Below are positions 23,642-34,839 of a stretch of 64,000 nucleotides of DNA, one piece after another (the stretch's first letter is position 1; every line of letters begins with the position of its first letter). The notes beneath the pieces were generated by a model. That model was not told the origin of the DNA. It did not search any database and saw nothing but the letters and a program-made list of their open reading frames with translations. This stretch comes from Sphagnum compactum (lineage: Eukaryota; Bryophyta; Sphagnopsida; Sphagnales), in assembly GCA_965153455.1 (NCBI GenBank), contig OZ234503.1, forward strand, positions 14,327,118 through 14,391,117, read 5' to 3'. The position numbers and the translations under genes were made by a program.

Positions 23642-26600
23642 CTAGGAATTCATTGAGGCGCTGCCGGTGTGCACCTGAACTATAACACTGTTGACGATAA
23701 TGTCTCGACAGCAGACATGACTGGCGTGCACGATCTCCAGCTCCAACAAGTCCAGAGCTTTCACCAGCTGCAGCAGTGCACCTGGCCTCTTTCGACAATT
23801 TGCGTGTAGGTGGTACATCTCTCCTCCGCCATGTATTATTTCCACTTTCATCTGGGACCAACCGTCAACTGTTTTCTGCCACAAAAATTAGCATGAATTC
23901 AAAACCAATACAATTGATCTGAATTAACTAGCAGAAGAGGCTGGGAACGTCGAAGCTTGCGGAAATTCATGTCGTCTACGCATATTCAAAGTCTGCATTT
24001 GGCTGCAAGTATACGTGCAGGAAGATCACCCCCCCCCCCCCCACCACCATAGTTCTAAAAATTACAAAATCACCTTCAAGAAATCTCAAATAAACAAATA
24101 AAACAAACAAACTACCTTCCCTAATAGATAGATTGGGACATGAATTGGTCAGCTCTTCAAATCTTCTTCCCAACTTGGAAGACTTAAGCAATACTAGTCA
24201 TAATTGAGTCCTAGTACTAAGCATGTCTTTCCATTAGACTGCTATGATCACATATTCAATTGACATGGTGGTCTTTCCATTATGCTGTTGTGATTGCAGA
24301 TTCTATGATGATAGGAGCTTTCCATTATCTTTTCCTAGCTACCTCTGCTCACAATCATCGCACAGCTCTGCTAGTCACATGTTGGCAAAATGTGTGTGCT
24401 TTGAGAGTTGTGGGTCAAATTATGACTCACCACAGAATGACATTTGACTATTTTAATTTTCATGAGAACATGTTCTCAAGGATCCTACATTGATTAACTA
24501 CATATTGTGCTCTCAGTCACCTCACAACTCTACCGATCATGTGGTGACAAAATGTAGGTGTTGTAAGAGGTGTGAGTCAAATTGTGACTCGTCACAAAAT
24601 AACATCTATCTTTTTTGCTATTGGAACGTGTTCTTAGAGTTCTTAATCACACCACATTGTGCTCACAGTCACCTTACAGCTCTATTGGTCAGGCATTCAT
24701 CAAATGCAGGTGCCATGAGAGCTATGAGTCTCAAATTATGACTCATCACAAAGTGACAACTATGCTTTTTTTATGGGAATGTGTTCTCAAAGTTCCTAAC
24801 ATGGATTAATCGCATATTTTCACTACAAATGTAGCTCTTCAATGGAAAACACCAATCCATCCAGCAAGACACAAGGCCCTGTGTGGGTGACTTTCCACTG
24901 CTATGATCAGAGCACACTGTGTAAGTGTGATCAGAGCAGCCTAATGGAAAGAGACCTTAACATGATCTAGAAACATGCATTAGGCTGCTATGACCGTAGC
25001 ACACACGGTGTGTACCTGGGATCATCGCAGCCTAACATTTGGAAAGAGACCCTAACATGATGTAAAGACATGCATGCTTCTTTCAAGTACTTGCTGGTCT
25101 GAGTACTACTTCACATTTTGGTCAATTTGAGCTGCTGATCTAGTCAGGGGACTCAAGACGTGAACAGCTAATTATTTTTTTTCGTAAGGAAAATGAATGG
25201 GCTTACTTACGTCCAGAAAGTCTCTCCTCCAGAGTTTTTGCCGGTGAGATGATCAGCTGAGACGGTTGATAGCTGGCCGCGTCGATGATCGGACGAATTA
25301 TTACTTCATTTGATGTCGTGATTTCGTCTCTGGTGGCGATCTCTGCATCATGTGAATCATCGATTGTCGTCAATTCGCTAGCTGCAGAATTCCTTCGACT
25401 TATGCAATCGCCGACGTCGGGTCCAGTGATAGGAGTAGTTACAAATCTTCCAGGGGAGCTCAGGCTGCACTTTTGTTCCAGTCGTGAATTCTCTGTCTCC
25501 ATATCCTCCACCTCTTTTCGAAGCTCCCGGATATAGTCAATGGCATCCCCTACGATGGAAGCTTTGTCCATCTGCAAAGGTTCATGATGCGGGACCGTCA
25601 CATGTACGTCAATGGTCGCACTAGTCATGTCAATACTAGGCATGCTCCATACATGAAGATTGCAAAATCATGTAGCTAGAAACTTCGAGACTCTATACAC
25701 TTTATGGCAGTCCTCGTAGGGAAAAACCTCTGAAGAATTAAAAGATGAATTAACAAAACATAGAGAAAGCTCTCCAAGGGGAAATGTGGGATCAGTATAA
25801 ATTTCAAGGTTTTCTTCTAATTTTCCCATTGTGAAAAAGAGGGATGATTGTATTTTCCCATTGTCAAACAAACTATTTCTTGTTTGCATAGGGGAAATTC
25901 AAGCTTCTTCTTGATGGTCCCCAAGGGAAACCTAAAATAGTTTTCTTGTGTATATCTTGTTCTTGTGTTAGAGAGGGGACATCAAATTAAATTGAGACGA
26001 GTACAGTACTGCACATGTATATATATGCACCAATAAATTCACCTTGCTGATCTTGGGAACTACGCTCCTGAGAGTGTAGAGACCGTCGTTGAGCTTTTTC
26101 CTGCGCTTGCGCTCCGACATAAGGTTCTTGGAAACCATGTCATCAGCAGCTGCAGGTGACAAGTTGCTTTCTCTAGTCACGCCCTGTTTCTCACAGTGGG
26201 ACACCTCCCCGATGTCTTCCTCGACTGTGTAATCCGGCACGCTCACGTACGACTGCGTGATCCTGGTTCCCACGTTCTGTGACGACTCTCGCCGGAGCGA
26301 GTTCAGATCAACTTCTTCGCGAGGAGAACACCTTGCCAATGATACGGTTTGCACATCTTGTGTGGGGAGATTATGACCCCCCGCGTGACTAGACCTTGGA
26401 TCATATAAGGATTCGTATAAAAACTCTCCTGAACTGGCATTTCTATCAACGGTCTTGTCCTCTTTTGCAGATATTGCTTCCAGCTCTAAGCCTGGCCGAT
26501 CAGCCGGATCCCTAGTTCTCATGATCTTTGCAGGCGAAGACGTTCTTCCTTTAGTAGTCTCAGTTCGTTGCTCTGGAGGAAACTCATATTGCTCTTCTTT

Positions 26601-27787
26601 CAAACCCTCAAGCCAATGCAAAATATGATGAGTACTAGTCTGGTCATCGCGCAGATCACAAGCTTCAAAATTCTGGGTAACCTGCGCCAAGCCAGACATA
26701 ATGGCAGTGCCATCTCCCTGCAGTTTCATATCATGTGAAGAAATATTGGAACTTGGAGCGCAGCGGCGTCTGCCCTCCTCATGCAGCTTCCAGAAAGAAT
26801 CTTCGCAATATTGTCTTGCTGCAGTAATAGATGGCTTCTTTGACAGCAACTCTGGGTTTTCGTATAAGCTGGCCCTTTCAGTACTACAATGCGCCGCTTC
26901 GTGAACTTCCTGCAGTGGTTTCAATGTTTCCAGCTCACTTTGCAGGACACGAGCTTGCAGGTACATGGTATTTACATGCTGATGATCCGCAGTGTCGATC
27001 CGCTGTACTGCGTTGAGGGGCATAGAACTAGTAAGGCCAAACTGAGAAAGAAGATCAAAATCCCATTTCTCTGTTGCGTACATATAATCTGACGACGAGT
27101 GACATGAGAGCTGCTGCTCGGGAATTCCTTCAGGGTATCCTGCCAGAAACTGCAGCCCCTGTTTCCGATAGATCTGATCACTAGCACTAGAGGGCGATAG
27201 CTGCTGGTGCTGTGGAGGAACCCTTTCAAATGAACTGAAGAGCTCGTCGACATAGTTGCCGTCAGCTGATGCAGCCATACCGCGAGTTGATGTATAGCCA
27301 GTACTTGACCATGGATCAAAAGCATCAGCTGTCATTAGCACATTAGCTGCTGTGTTCATGGTCTCTGCTCCAAATCCCTGCAACAAATGTTCACAGAGTT
27401 TCAGCAGGAATAATTAGACCGTAATCCGTAATTTGTTGAAGCAGGCCGGGCGAGCTGAAAACAGCTGAATTGGACACATGAGCATGTTCGACTTGCTCCT
27501 TTTGCCACTGATTGATCCAGAGAGCTGCGGCTGCTCAAGAAGCTGAGATTTTGATCTGTCGGATGCAGCACAAAACCCGTAGACTACCATTTCACATCAG
27601 ATCAAGCTACTAGCTTGACAAGTACCCAGTCGTTGAATCCGGATTCTGTTAGTATACATGCCTAACGATGATCAATAAAGTCCAAACAAATTGAAGAAAA
27701 AAATCGCTGCAAACAAGATGCAATTCGTTGGCAATCAGCAGCTTACTACAGTACTAGGCACCCAATGCTTGCAGGTACCTTCATCAT
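23642..27787 (-). CDS. bHLH transcription factor with C-terminal ACT-like domain (AMS/ICE-like class), 4 exons, about 643 aa
   Basis: A nuclear DNA-binding regulator. Inferred exons (minus strand) are 27787-27779, 27377-26043, 25571-25211 and 23868-23642, total 1932 nt in frame. Basic region and helix 1 are SKNLMSERKRRKKLND...VVPKISK (res. 419-448), with Glu425 and Arg428/429 as the usual E-box contacts. The exon junction falls exactly at KISK|MDKASIVGDAIDYIREL (helix 2, 449-465). Residues 577-634 form an ACT-like fold signature (VEIIHGGGEMYHLHANC...RPGALLQLVKALDLLELEIVHAS). Known plant relatives with this pair include AMS/TDR in tapetum and ICE1. The long N-terminus is Ser/Gln-rich with no named domain. 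Less certain are the 9-nt coding part of exon 1 (MMK; otherwise the start is the ATG at 27359) and the exon 4 acceptor, chosen at AAAACAG|TTGACGG to keep frame with the GTAAGT donor. Confidence 0.88.
24222..24955. mobile_element. inverted-repeat element in bHLH intron 3
   Basis: The left end gtctttccattagactgcta (24222 onward, then tgatca) is matched in inverted orientation by tgatcagagcagcctaatgg (24930 onward, then aaagagac). About 25 bp pair with few mismatches, suggesting a nonautonomous DNA transposon about 730 bp long inside the 1.34-kb intron. A target duplication was not resolved. Confidence 0.6.
24340..24805. repeat. three diverged tandem units of about 150 bp inside the intronic element
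   Basis: Units recur near 24350, 24505 and 24660. Each holds gctcacagtcacc-like sequence, a short gctct-tag block, aaaatgt, a gagtcaaattgtgactc palindrome, cacaaaatgac and a gaacatgttctcaa-like end. Confidence 0.75.
24975..25050. repeat. hairpin-forming repeat related to the intronic element ends
   Basis: ttaggctgctatgaccgtag and its near reverse complement ctgggatcatcgcagcctaa are separated by a short loop containing cacacggtgtgt. The arms resemble the ends of the neighbouring 24222-24955 element. Confidence 0.65.
25725..25925. repeat. dispersed repeat in bHLH intron 2 (partner at 62415-62655)
   Basis: Collinear with 62415-62655 in the same orientation. Both contain gaattaacaaaacata, gaaagctct-caagg, ttctaatttt-c-cattgtga, attgtattttcccattgtca, then ggggaaattc and cttcttcttnaatggtccc. 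It is about 200 bp long and its high identity means it is a fairly young insertion family. Confidence 0.85.
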
Positions 27788-27904
27788 ATCCAAATCCTCA
27801 AGATGCAGCAGCAAGTCGTGGACACGATTCTAGTGCCGAGCTGATGATGATGAGCCACTGGAAATCAACTACGGTGCTGCTACTCGACCCTCTCTAGTCG
27901 CTCT

Positions 27905-27940
27905 CTTCCTTCCTTCCTTCCTTCCTTCCTCCCTCCCTCT
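27905..27940 (-). repeat. GAAGG/GGGA microsatellite in the bHLH 5' leader
   Basis: ccttccttccttcc followed by ccctccctc on the plus strand reads as a purine GGAA-rich tract in the predicted transcript leader. Confidence 0.9.
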
Positions 27941-28146
27941 TTCTTGACAAAACCAGAATGTATGAACCCGCTACTGCTGCACTGATCAGTAGTGCAAAAG
28001 GAAATGCACAACTCCGGCATCGCGGCTAGCTACTGCAAAATCATCAAATCGTGTTTCTCTGCAATAGTCTCATGACAGTCTCAAATGTCATGAGTTTAAT
28101 GATCAGCAGCAGCAGCAGGTGCAGCAGGGACTTCATAGTTATACCT

Positions 28147-28153
28147 CTTTATA
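28147..28153 (-). promoter_or_regulatory. candidate TATA box of the bHLH gene
   Basis: Minus-strand TATAAAG, in tgTATAAAGagg, lies about 360 bp before the first coding exon. Transcription would start near 28120, giving a leader of about 330 nt. Position and sequence fit; there is no direct evidence. Confidence 0.5.
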
Positions 28154-28169
28154 CATGGCCTGACCTTTT

Positions 28170-28834
28170 CAAAGGGTACCTACTCATTTCTCCACTTGCT
28201 GATACTACTAGGTAAGGTAGTTCATCAAACAGATGGGTTGTTTTTCAATGGTGAGATAAGTATTGGTCCGAGGGTCTTATCCAGACAAGGTCTTTCTTAT
28301 TCAGAGTTGGGGACGTTCACAAAATGACTGTCTTTGAAAATAATAATAAGTCTAACTTAAAAAAGAAAAAGACAATAAAGACTGACCGACTGCATCCACC
28401 AATGTTTTGCGTTATGATATTCTCAGACTTCATTCTAATGTTCTAATGTATGTAGTTGTTTTGCTTCTTCTTTTGCAACTATGTGTTCACCAATACTGTA
28501 GCCCTCGGTGAGATTAGGTTTGTTATTCAGCCCTTTCAAAGGGAGTTCATGGCCTGGGTGAACCCATGTTATTACCTTCACCTTTTCGAGTGTGGCCTCT
28601 TCGTGGCCATATCAAGCCCAAAAATTATGTTAGATTTGAACTCAGAGACCTTGATTTAGTTGAAGAATGGGATATTTCTAATATTTTGAAATACTTTAAA
28701 TGGATGTTGGGATTTTAACATGGGTGCTGGCTCACCCAAGGTGGAGTTTCATTTGGACCAACAGTTTGTGGAATGTTCAACAGGTTTTACTCTGAACAAT
28801 TAAAGGTTTGTAAAGCACTTTGAGGATGTTTTCT
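28170..28834. other. region upstream of the bHLH promoter, no gene seen
   Basis: The short open frame 28456-28659 (+) has no supporting splice sites or recognisable similarity. Nothing else stands out. Confidence 0.5.
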
Positions 28835-30301
28835 AAGAGCAGCTCCACCCATAGGTGATATATCTAGGCTTTGAGCGTTAGAGTGTTGAATTGTGTAGTG
28901 GCTTTTGCTAACCTTGTGCGAAACTGCTGACCCAAAACCATTTCACTGAATCAAATCAGCAAGTGTTCACTGTTCTTCATTCAGAACATGTTGTGCAGTG
29001 CCCCAAGTGAAGGTACTATAAGAAACATATTTGGAAGGCACCTTATGTCTCTGGATATCCCTTTTTCAAAAGAGGATAAAATCTTTCCCCTTCTCATTAA
29101 TGATAGGAGGGATGTTATGTTTCCTTGTATGGGAGTAAGATCCCTTGCACATTTAAGAAGTAGGCATAAGAACCCGCCCCTCTCGTATGCCTTGCGATCT
29201 CAATACGAACTTAGGTCTATTATAACATTCGTCTTGCGCGGCATCATCGTGGGTAAAGCCCATGGGTGGTGGACAAAACCCTACCACCTCATCCTAGACC
29301 CTTATCTGAGGAATGTCCCACCTTGCGGCTTTATTCTACACCTTTTAAAGGAACTTCATGAAACTATCTTACTTACGGTGATTTGAACTTGTTTTAGGGG
29401 AGCAGAGCCCATTATGTGATGATTTCAACTGTTGCTGGTTTGAACTTGTCATAAGTGACAAACCCTAAAATGATCATCACTATTCCAATAGATGACATAG
29501 CCTTGCTATGAGTGTGATGTCAATGGGTTCAGGAGCCTAATTGAAACCTGGTCTTACAACAGTGGATCAAACCCAAGGTGAGGGCATTCCCAAATTAAGG
29601 GGCTTAGGATGACAAGGTGGTGGTTAAGGCTCGCCCAGCATTTTGGGAATAATGTTCCCAACCTATGGGTTACACCCATGGTAAAGCACATGTGAAAGGT
29701 TATCATGGACCTGAACATAGGTGTAAATCACAGACCTGGGAGGAGGGTTTTTAGCTATGTTGCTCAGTTTCAGTTTTGTGGCCACTTGCAATTCTTAAAA
29801 CTTGAAAAGTTAATTCTGGGGAGTTCAAGAAATGTCTCAAGAATCGATCCGGCAGTTGTTGGGGAGTGAAGAATTAGAATCGATCTGGTGATTCTTGAGG
29901 ACTCAAAAACCACCACAAGAATTGGTTCAGTAATTGTTATGTGTAGGTAGTTGGTAGGATCCTAGGTCAAAGTAACTCCAGTTATAACCGAAAAGTGGCC
30001 TTACATGTCACTTTTTGTGCCACAATGGCATGATGTTCCAAAGTGGCTAGGACAATGGGGTTTGAAAACCTTTGAATAAAAAGGATTTGTTGTGTTCTTA
30101 CTTCGTCATTTAACATTTATTGAGAAGAATATGTTGCTAAACATCATAGGCCAGCAAACTTTATTGGCCCACTTGTAGTTTTTAGTTACAATTTCAAAAT
30201 ATATTGTGCAATGTTTACAGTTTGTAGGTGAGGTAGTAACTAACACTATATTTTAAAATAGTGGTAGTGCTCATTTTCACTCTTGTGGATGGAGTTGCTC
30301 T
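28835..30301. mobile_element. nonautonomous TIR DNA transposon, about 1.47 kb
   Basis: The left end agagcagctccacccatagg is mirrored by the right end cttgtggatggagttgctct (reverse complement agagcaactccatccacaag). The interior has no transposase. It contains the segment shared with 4977-5065 and degenerate gaattg/gatctgg repeats at 29.78-29.95 kb. Bases next to the ends are taa and tca, a weak hint of the 3-bp duplications of PIF/Harbinger elements. Confidence 0.6.
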
Positions 30302-31655
30302 CAGTAGGGGTTATGTCTGTTGTAGGTCATAGGGGTGAAGGTTGAGGTTAGTCTCAGCCCCTTTCTTCATGCAATTGTCATGCCACATCTTTTAAATCAG
30401 TTTTTGGCAAATGTTTTAATTTCAGCACCATTTGTACCTTTAACAAATTTTCATGCATTCTGACAACTTTCAAATATTACATATTGTATTCCCAAATTGA
30501 TCAGCCTCATTTGACCAAGCCATCCTTGTACCTTAAAACTCAGAACTGGATAAAAAAATCAAATGAATGGGTGGTCTTATCAAAATAAGAGCTGCTCAAA
30601 TTGAGAATTGACCCAAAATGTTTTTGATATATACCCAGAACTGCAAGGCTCTGATTGTCTGAATTTTTTTATGAAGAATCGAAACTAGAAATTCTTTATT
30701 TTTATGAAAATTTTACAAACTGAAAACCAACCATTCTTTTAAAATCCTAAGGACTTATAAGCAACAATAATTTTTCAACCACCTTTTAATGTGTAGGTGT
30801 AATATCCCTCCTTGTTAATAAGACCAATAATCATGGATATCATAGTATCGAGGCCAGTTTGATAGGCTCTTGTCAAATATTTAATTAATTTTTAGAAATT
30901 CAATTTCATTTTTTGAATTATTTTTATTTTCAGTAAAAATGTAATAATGTTTTATTATTTCGACAATAATAAATATCATATGTGCATTCATTGGTAATTT
31001 TTTTCCTATTACACACCATACATGATCATTTGTAATTTTTTTTTTCTGTTATAAATTTCTTGATTTAAAGTTTTACGACGCAGGTATAAGATGTAAGATT
31101 TTGATAACCTCATTTCAACTCTTTATACTAGTTCTCTATTTTGAAGGAATTTAGAAGGAATAGTTTGCATTGAATAGATTTCATTAAATATATACTTGGA
31201 AATGAATGGAGAGATTAGACAGAGAGTGAATTCTTGCTACTTATTTATGTCTAGAAAGGTTTGCATCAAGATCAATTATTTGCATTGAAGAGCTTAGTGT
31301 ATTAAGGAGCATGCAAGTGCAAAAAAATTGTTAACCTACTTCTATGGAATATATGTTTGCAAAGACTTATTATACCTATGTAGAAATGGAAAGGTTGAGT
31401 GAAGAATAATTTGGTACCTAATGGGCACTCAACAAAAACAACAAAAATGTTAACAAGGTTGTTTAAGCCCATCACAAAAGATGATCATCTCAACATTTTA
31501 CAGCACATGAAGTTGATTTGTTGAAATAGGTTGGATAAGAGAAAGATACCTAGAATGCAATGCAAAGGCTTCCAGTTGGTCAGCCTAAGCAATTCAAAGT
31601 AGTTCTATAAACAAATGATGAAATCAAACAAGAGTCAAATGAAAAACAAGCAAGA
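30302..31655. other. AT-rich intergenic DNA, no gene seen
   Basis: Old repeat debris (gaaccaacc/ttcttt motifs near 30.7 kb) and A/T runs. No exon-like structure was noted. Confidence 0.5.
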
Positions 31656-31659
31656 GAAA

Positions 31660-32660
31660 GATCATGTGTGCACAAGCACAGGACATGTGGCCACCCATCA
31701 TGGCAACAATCAAGAAATACCATGGTAACAAAATTAATGCCTTCCATTTCTTGAAAATTGTTTACAAAAAACCAAGATGTCCTAGTCTTTATGAAAAATT
31801 TGGCAGATATAGCCTTTATGATTGGTTTACAAATAGAGGAGAAGTTAAACCAAATATGCCCATCTAGCAGAATTAAGCACACAAGTTCAAACCAAGAAGT
31901 AGAACTTACTAATCCTTGAAAATTACCTTATATTTAGGGCTTCCATGGTAACCATGTTGCAAAAGATGAAGGAGGTAGGTCAATCGGTAGCAACCTTTAC
32001 TATCCAACCCATACTTCATGGAATGTTCGAGTCTTTAGCCTTTGATGTGATTTGTGACACCAAACCTGGTGGGTTTAAGGTCGCTTGAAAGTGGACCCAC
32101 CAATTCATGAAACATTACATGAATTGGACATTCAAGGCTAATACTACAGTTGTTAGCAAACTTTCAACAAATTGGTAGGAAAAAGGTAAGTTCATGGTTT
32201 TATCGTGTTGCTTAATTAGCCAAGGCCTATGACATTCCCCCTTCGCTTATTGTCATTAGTGATCAAATCAGCATCCATTTGGTACCTACAGTAGGAGAGT
32301 GTACATGGGAAAGTAAGGGCTCCAAACACATCCATGTACTTGGCATAGAAGACAAATGGCAAGTGACTATGGTGGTATCTTCATTTGCAACAAGAATATT
32401 GCTACCACTGCAAGTCATCTTCACAGGCAACATAGCAAGGACATTACCACTAAACAACCAAAGAAAAGCAATGTGTGTAACAGATGGGTGGGATTTAACT
32501 TACAATGAAAATCATTAATTAAACTTTGATACCACCAAGCACTTTGTGGAAAATGTCATGGTTCCTTACCACTAAGCTTAGATTGAATTATTGGGACTAC
32601 AAACAAATCAAAAACTAGTTTGGTTGTTAGATTATTAGAGTGTACACAAAAATTAACATG
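31660..32660 (+). pseudogene. decayed pogo/CENP-B-like (DDE superfamily) transposase, copy 1
   Basis: Fragments in several frames follow the order of this transposase family as found in plants and fungi. They are an N-terminal DNA-binding part (YHGNKINAFHF...LYDWFTNRGEVKPN), MVTMLQKMKEVGQSV, then WTHQFMKHYMNWTFKANTT and LAKAYDIPPSLIVISDQ (first catalytic Asp), followed by GECTWESKGSKHIHVLGIEDKWQVT...LLPLQVIFTG and GWDLTYNENH. Last come TTKHFVENVMVPYH and QKLVWLLDY-SVHKN (second Asp region). In-frame stops occur (for example TAA in VA*LAKAYD near 32216) and the frame shifts at least twice, so it cannot be functional. The C-terminal part is missing here but is seen separately at 46917-47470 on the other strand. 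Confidence 0.85.
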
Positions 32661-32699
32661 TTCTTCCTTAGAATTTGATGTTTTTAAATATATGAGTCA

Positions 32700-34120
32700 A
32701 AGTAACTCACTTTTATTGGTGCCTAACCTACAATAACTTAGTCAAAACTATAACCACCTAATCCATATATGAGCCCAAATAGGTCCTTATCAAAAGATTT
32801 GAATTTGTTGGGCCCATATTATAAATTGTTTATTTGTCACCACCTATTACCCAATATGTATTTTAGGCCACATTAATCATACTATGTCTAAATTCCGAGT
32901 TCTATAATAGGCAACACCTAAATGCCTAAATGTTCAGGGTTACATTAATGAGTCGAACAAGCCTTGGAACATGGACGCCAACCATTTTTAGGCATGATAT
33001 CTTTTCCCCATTATATGAAGGATATTCATGGATATAAGTTGCCCTCCAAACACCATAGTACCTTGGCAGCTTCAACACTAATTAAATAATTTGTAAAAAT
33101 GTTGAAATTTTCAAAAAACATTGTCTTCGAAGAACAAAATTTTGTTTAGGTAATTAAAAGAAATCAAATTTAATTAATTATTTGACAGACATGTGTTGAA
33201 GCTGCCCTTGCACTACAGTACAGTAAGAAATTTCTTGGAGTGTTTACATAATTAGACATGTTGGTAGGATGGCTTTGGCCTAGTAGGTACATTACATAGT
33301 TTACCTTATAAATATGTCCCATTGCCAACTCCTAGCTAGTAGCAAACTTTAGAGGAATTTCATTGCATTTCCTAGTTCACTTTGGTAGCTTTACTATAAG
33401 GGAATGGATCAAGAGTTTCAATAGTTTACATATTGTCAATAGTATTCCTATAGTCCACAATTATGACTGAATTAACTCCTTGAGCTATTCCTTCAATTAT
33501 GACCCAATTATAAGAACCACCCTTGATCTGAAATATATGCAGTTCAAGGAATTGGGAGCTTGGGAAACTTGTTTATGAAATCCATTGGGGAAATGGGAAA
33601 ATCATTTGGGAACATGATTTGGTACATATGTCAACACCATATTCAAGACACAATCATTGGAACTTTAAAAAGATTATATTATAAGGAACACATGCTCAAG
33701 TCCTATGGGAAATTTATAAGACAATGTCATTGGTAGCACATGTGAAAAAGGTTGTGATTATTGTATGAAAATTATACCATCAAAGAGAATCCACATGGGT
33801 GAAAACTAGCAACATTGGGGGTGAACTAGATGTGGGGTTTGCTGAACCCAATCTTATTCTTTCCCCCTTCCCTATTTAAGTATCACTTTTTGCCTCTTTA
33901 TGGCAATGATTCCCAAACTTGCTACTTCTTGTAATTGCTAGTTTTTAGGAGTGTGTGAGGTGGAATAAAATGGGAGCCTTTAACCCCATCATAATATGCA
34001 TATTACAAACGTGGCATTTGGGCCATATGCAAACCATCTTGTGTTGGGACTATGTTATTGTAGTGGCCTACATGTGTGACCTATATTGTTGCAGGAAGTG
34101 CTTTTCTTCAATTTTCCAAT
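32700..34120. other. intergenic DNA with one dispersed repeat, no gene
   Basis: Apart from the repeat copy at 33070-33225, only short frames were seen, such as 33955-34194 (+), which overlaps the start of a repeat and is not supported. Confidence 0.45.
33070..33225. repeat. dispersed repeat, copy 2 (partner at 3690-3835)
   Basis: It contains atgttgaaatt, ttcaaaaaaca, ttaattaattattt and acatgtgttgaagctgccct in the same order as copy 1. Confidence 0.7.
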
Positions 34121-34130
34121 TTAGCAAAAT

Positions 34131-34830
34131 GGTGCAATCAAAGTCAAACAAGTCTAAAATCATGTTAGATCCCAATGAAAATTGTCAGATTTGATAAGTA
34201 TGTTTATGCATTGTCATGTTAAAATCATAATAATCATTGGAAGTTGTGCTAAATGACTAGTATGAGTGTTGGGGGATTGAAATTAATTTTTTAATTAATT
34301 GAATTTTAGGTTTTAGTTTTAGTTAAACAATAGTTGTGTTAGATAAGGATAATTTTGCAAAGTACTAAACTTACTATCTTAATAAAAAAATTATGATGGT
34401 GAAAAAGTGAGACTACCCACTTTTTTTTTTAATTCACAATTTAAAAAATATTGTGGAGTTTGAAATTTAAAAATTCAAAATATGCTTCAAAATCTCAAAA
34501 TTTCAAGAATCCTTTAATGCATGAAAATAAGGTGTAATGTAGATGGCATATAAAATAACATTGTAACTTAAAGTACAAAAACATCAACCATAAAGTAGTT
34601 AACATATTATTTTGCAATATAATTTGAAATTTTGATTGACATTTTTCAAAACAAAACACAAATATGCACACTTTTGAAAATTCATATGCATTCAACAATG
34701 AATAAAACACAACATAATACAGTGTATTGGGAAAAATTGTAAACATATTTAATAACAAGTTGCAAAAAAGTCATTCAAATTTTTTATTAGAAAAGCCCAT
34801 TTTCCTAGAATTATTTGCAAAAATAAAATA
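34131..34830. mobile_element. TIR element family A, degraded copy 1
   Basis: It begins ggtgcaatcaaagtcaaaca and shares internal blocks with the other copies: ggaagttgtgct, a gtgttagataaggataattt block, cataaggtgtaatgtagatg-like sequence and ttgcaaaaaagtcattcaaa. The right end is degraded. Confidence 0.65.
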
Positions 34831-34839
34831 AAATAGAAA

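Noticed and set aside
28988-29386. 132-codon plus-strand open frame
   Set aside because: It lies inside the 28835-30301 element and includes the segment repeated at 4977-5065 where no matching frame is kept. No family is recognised.
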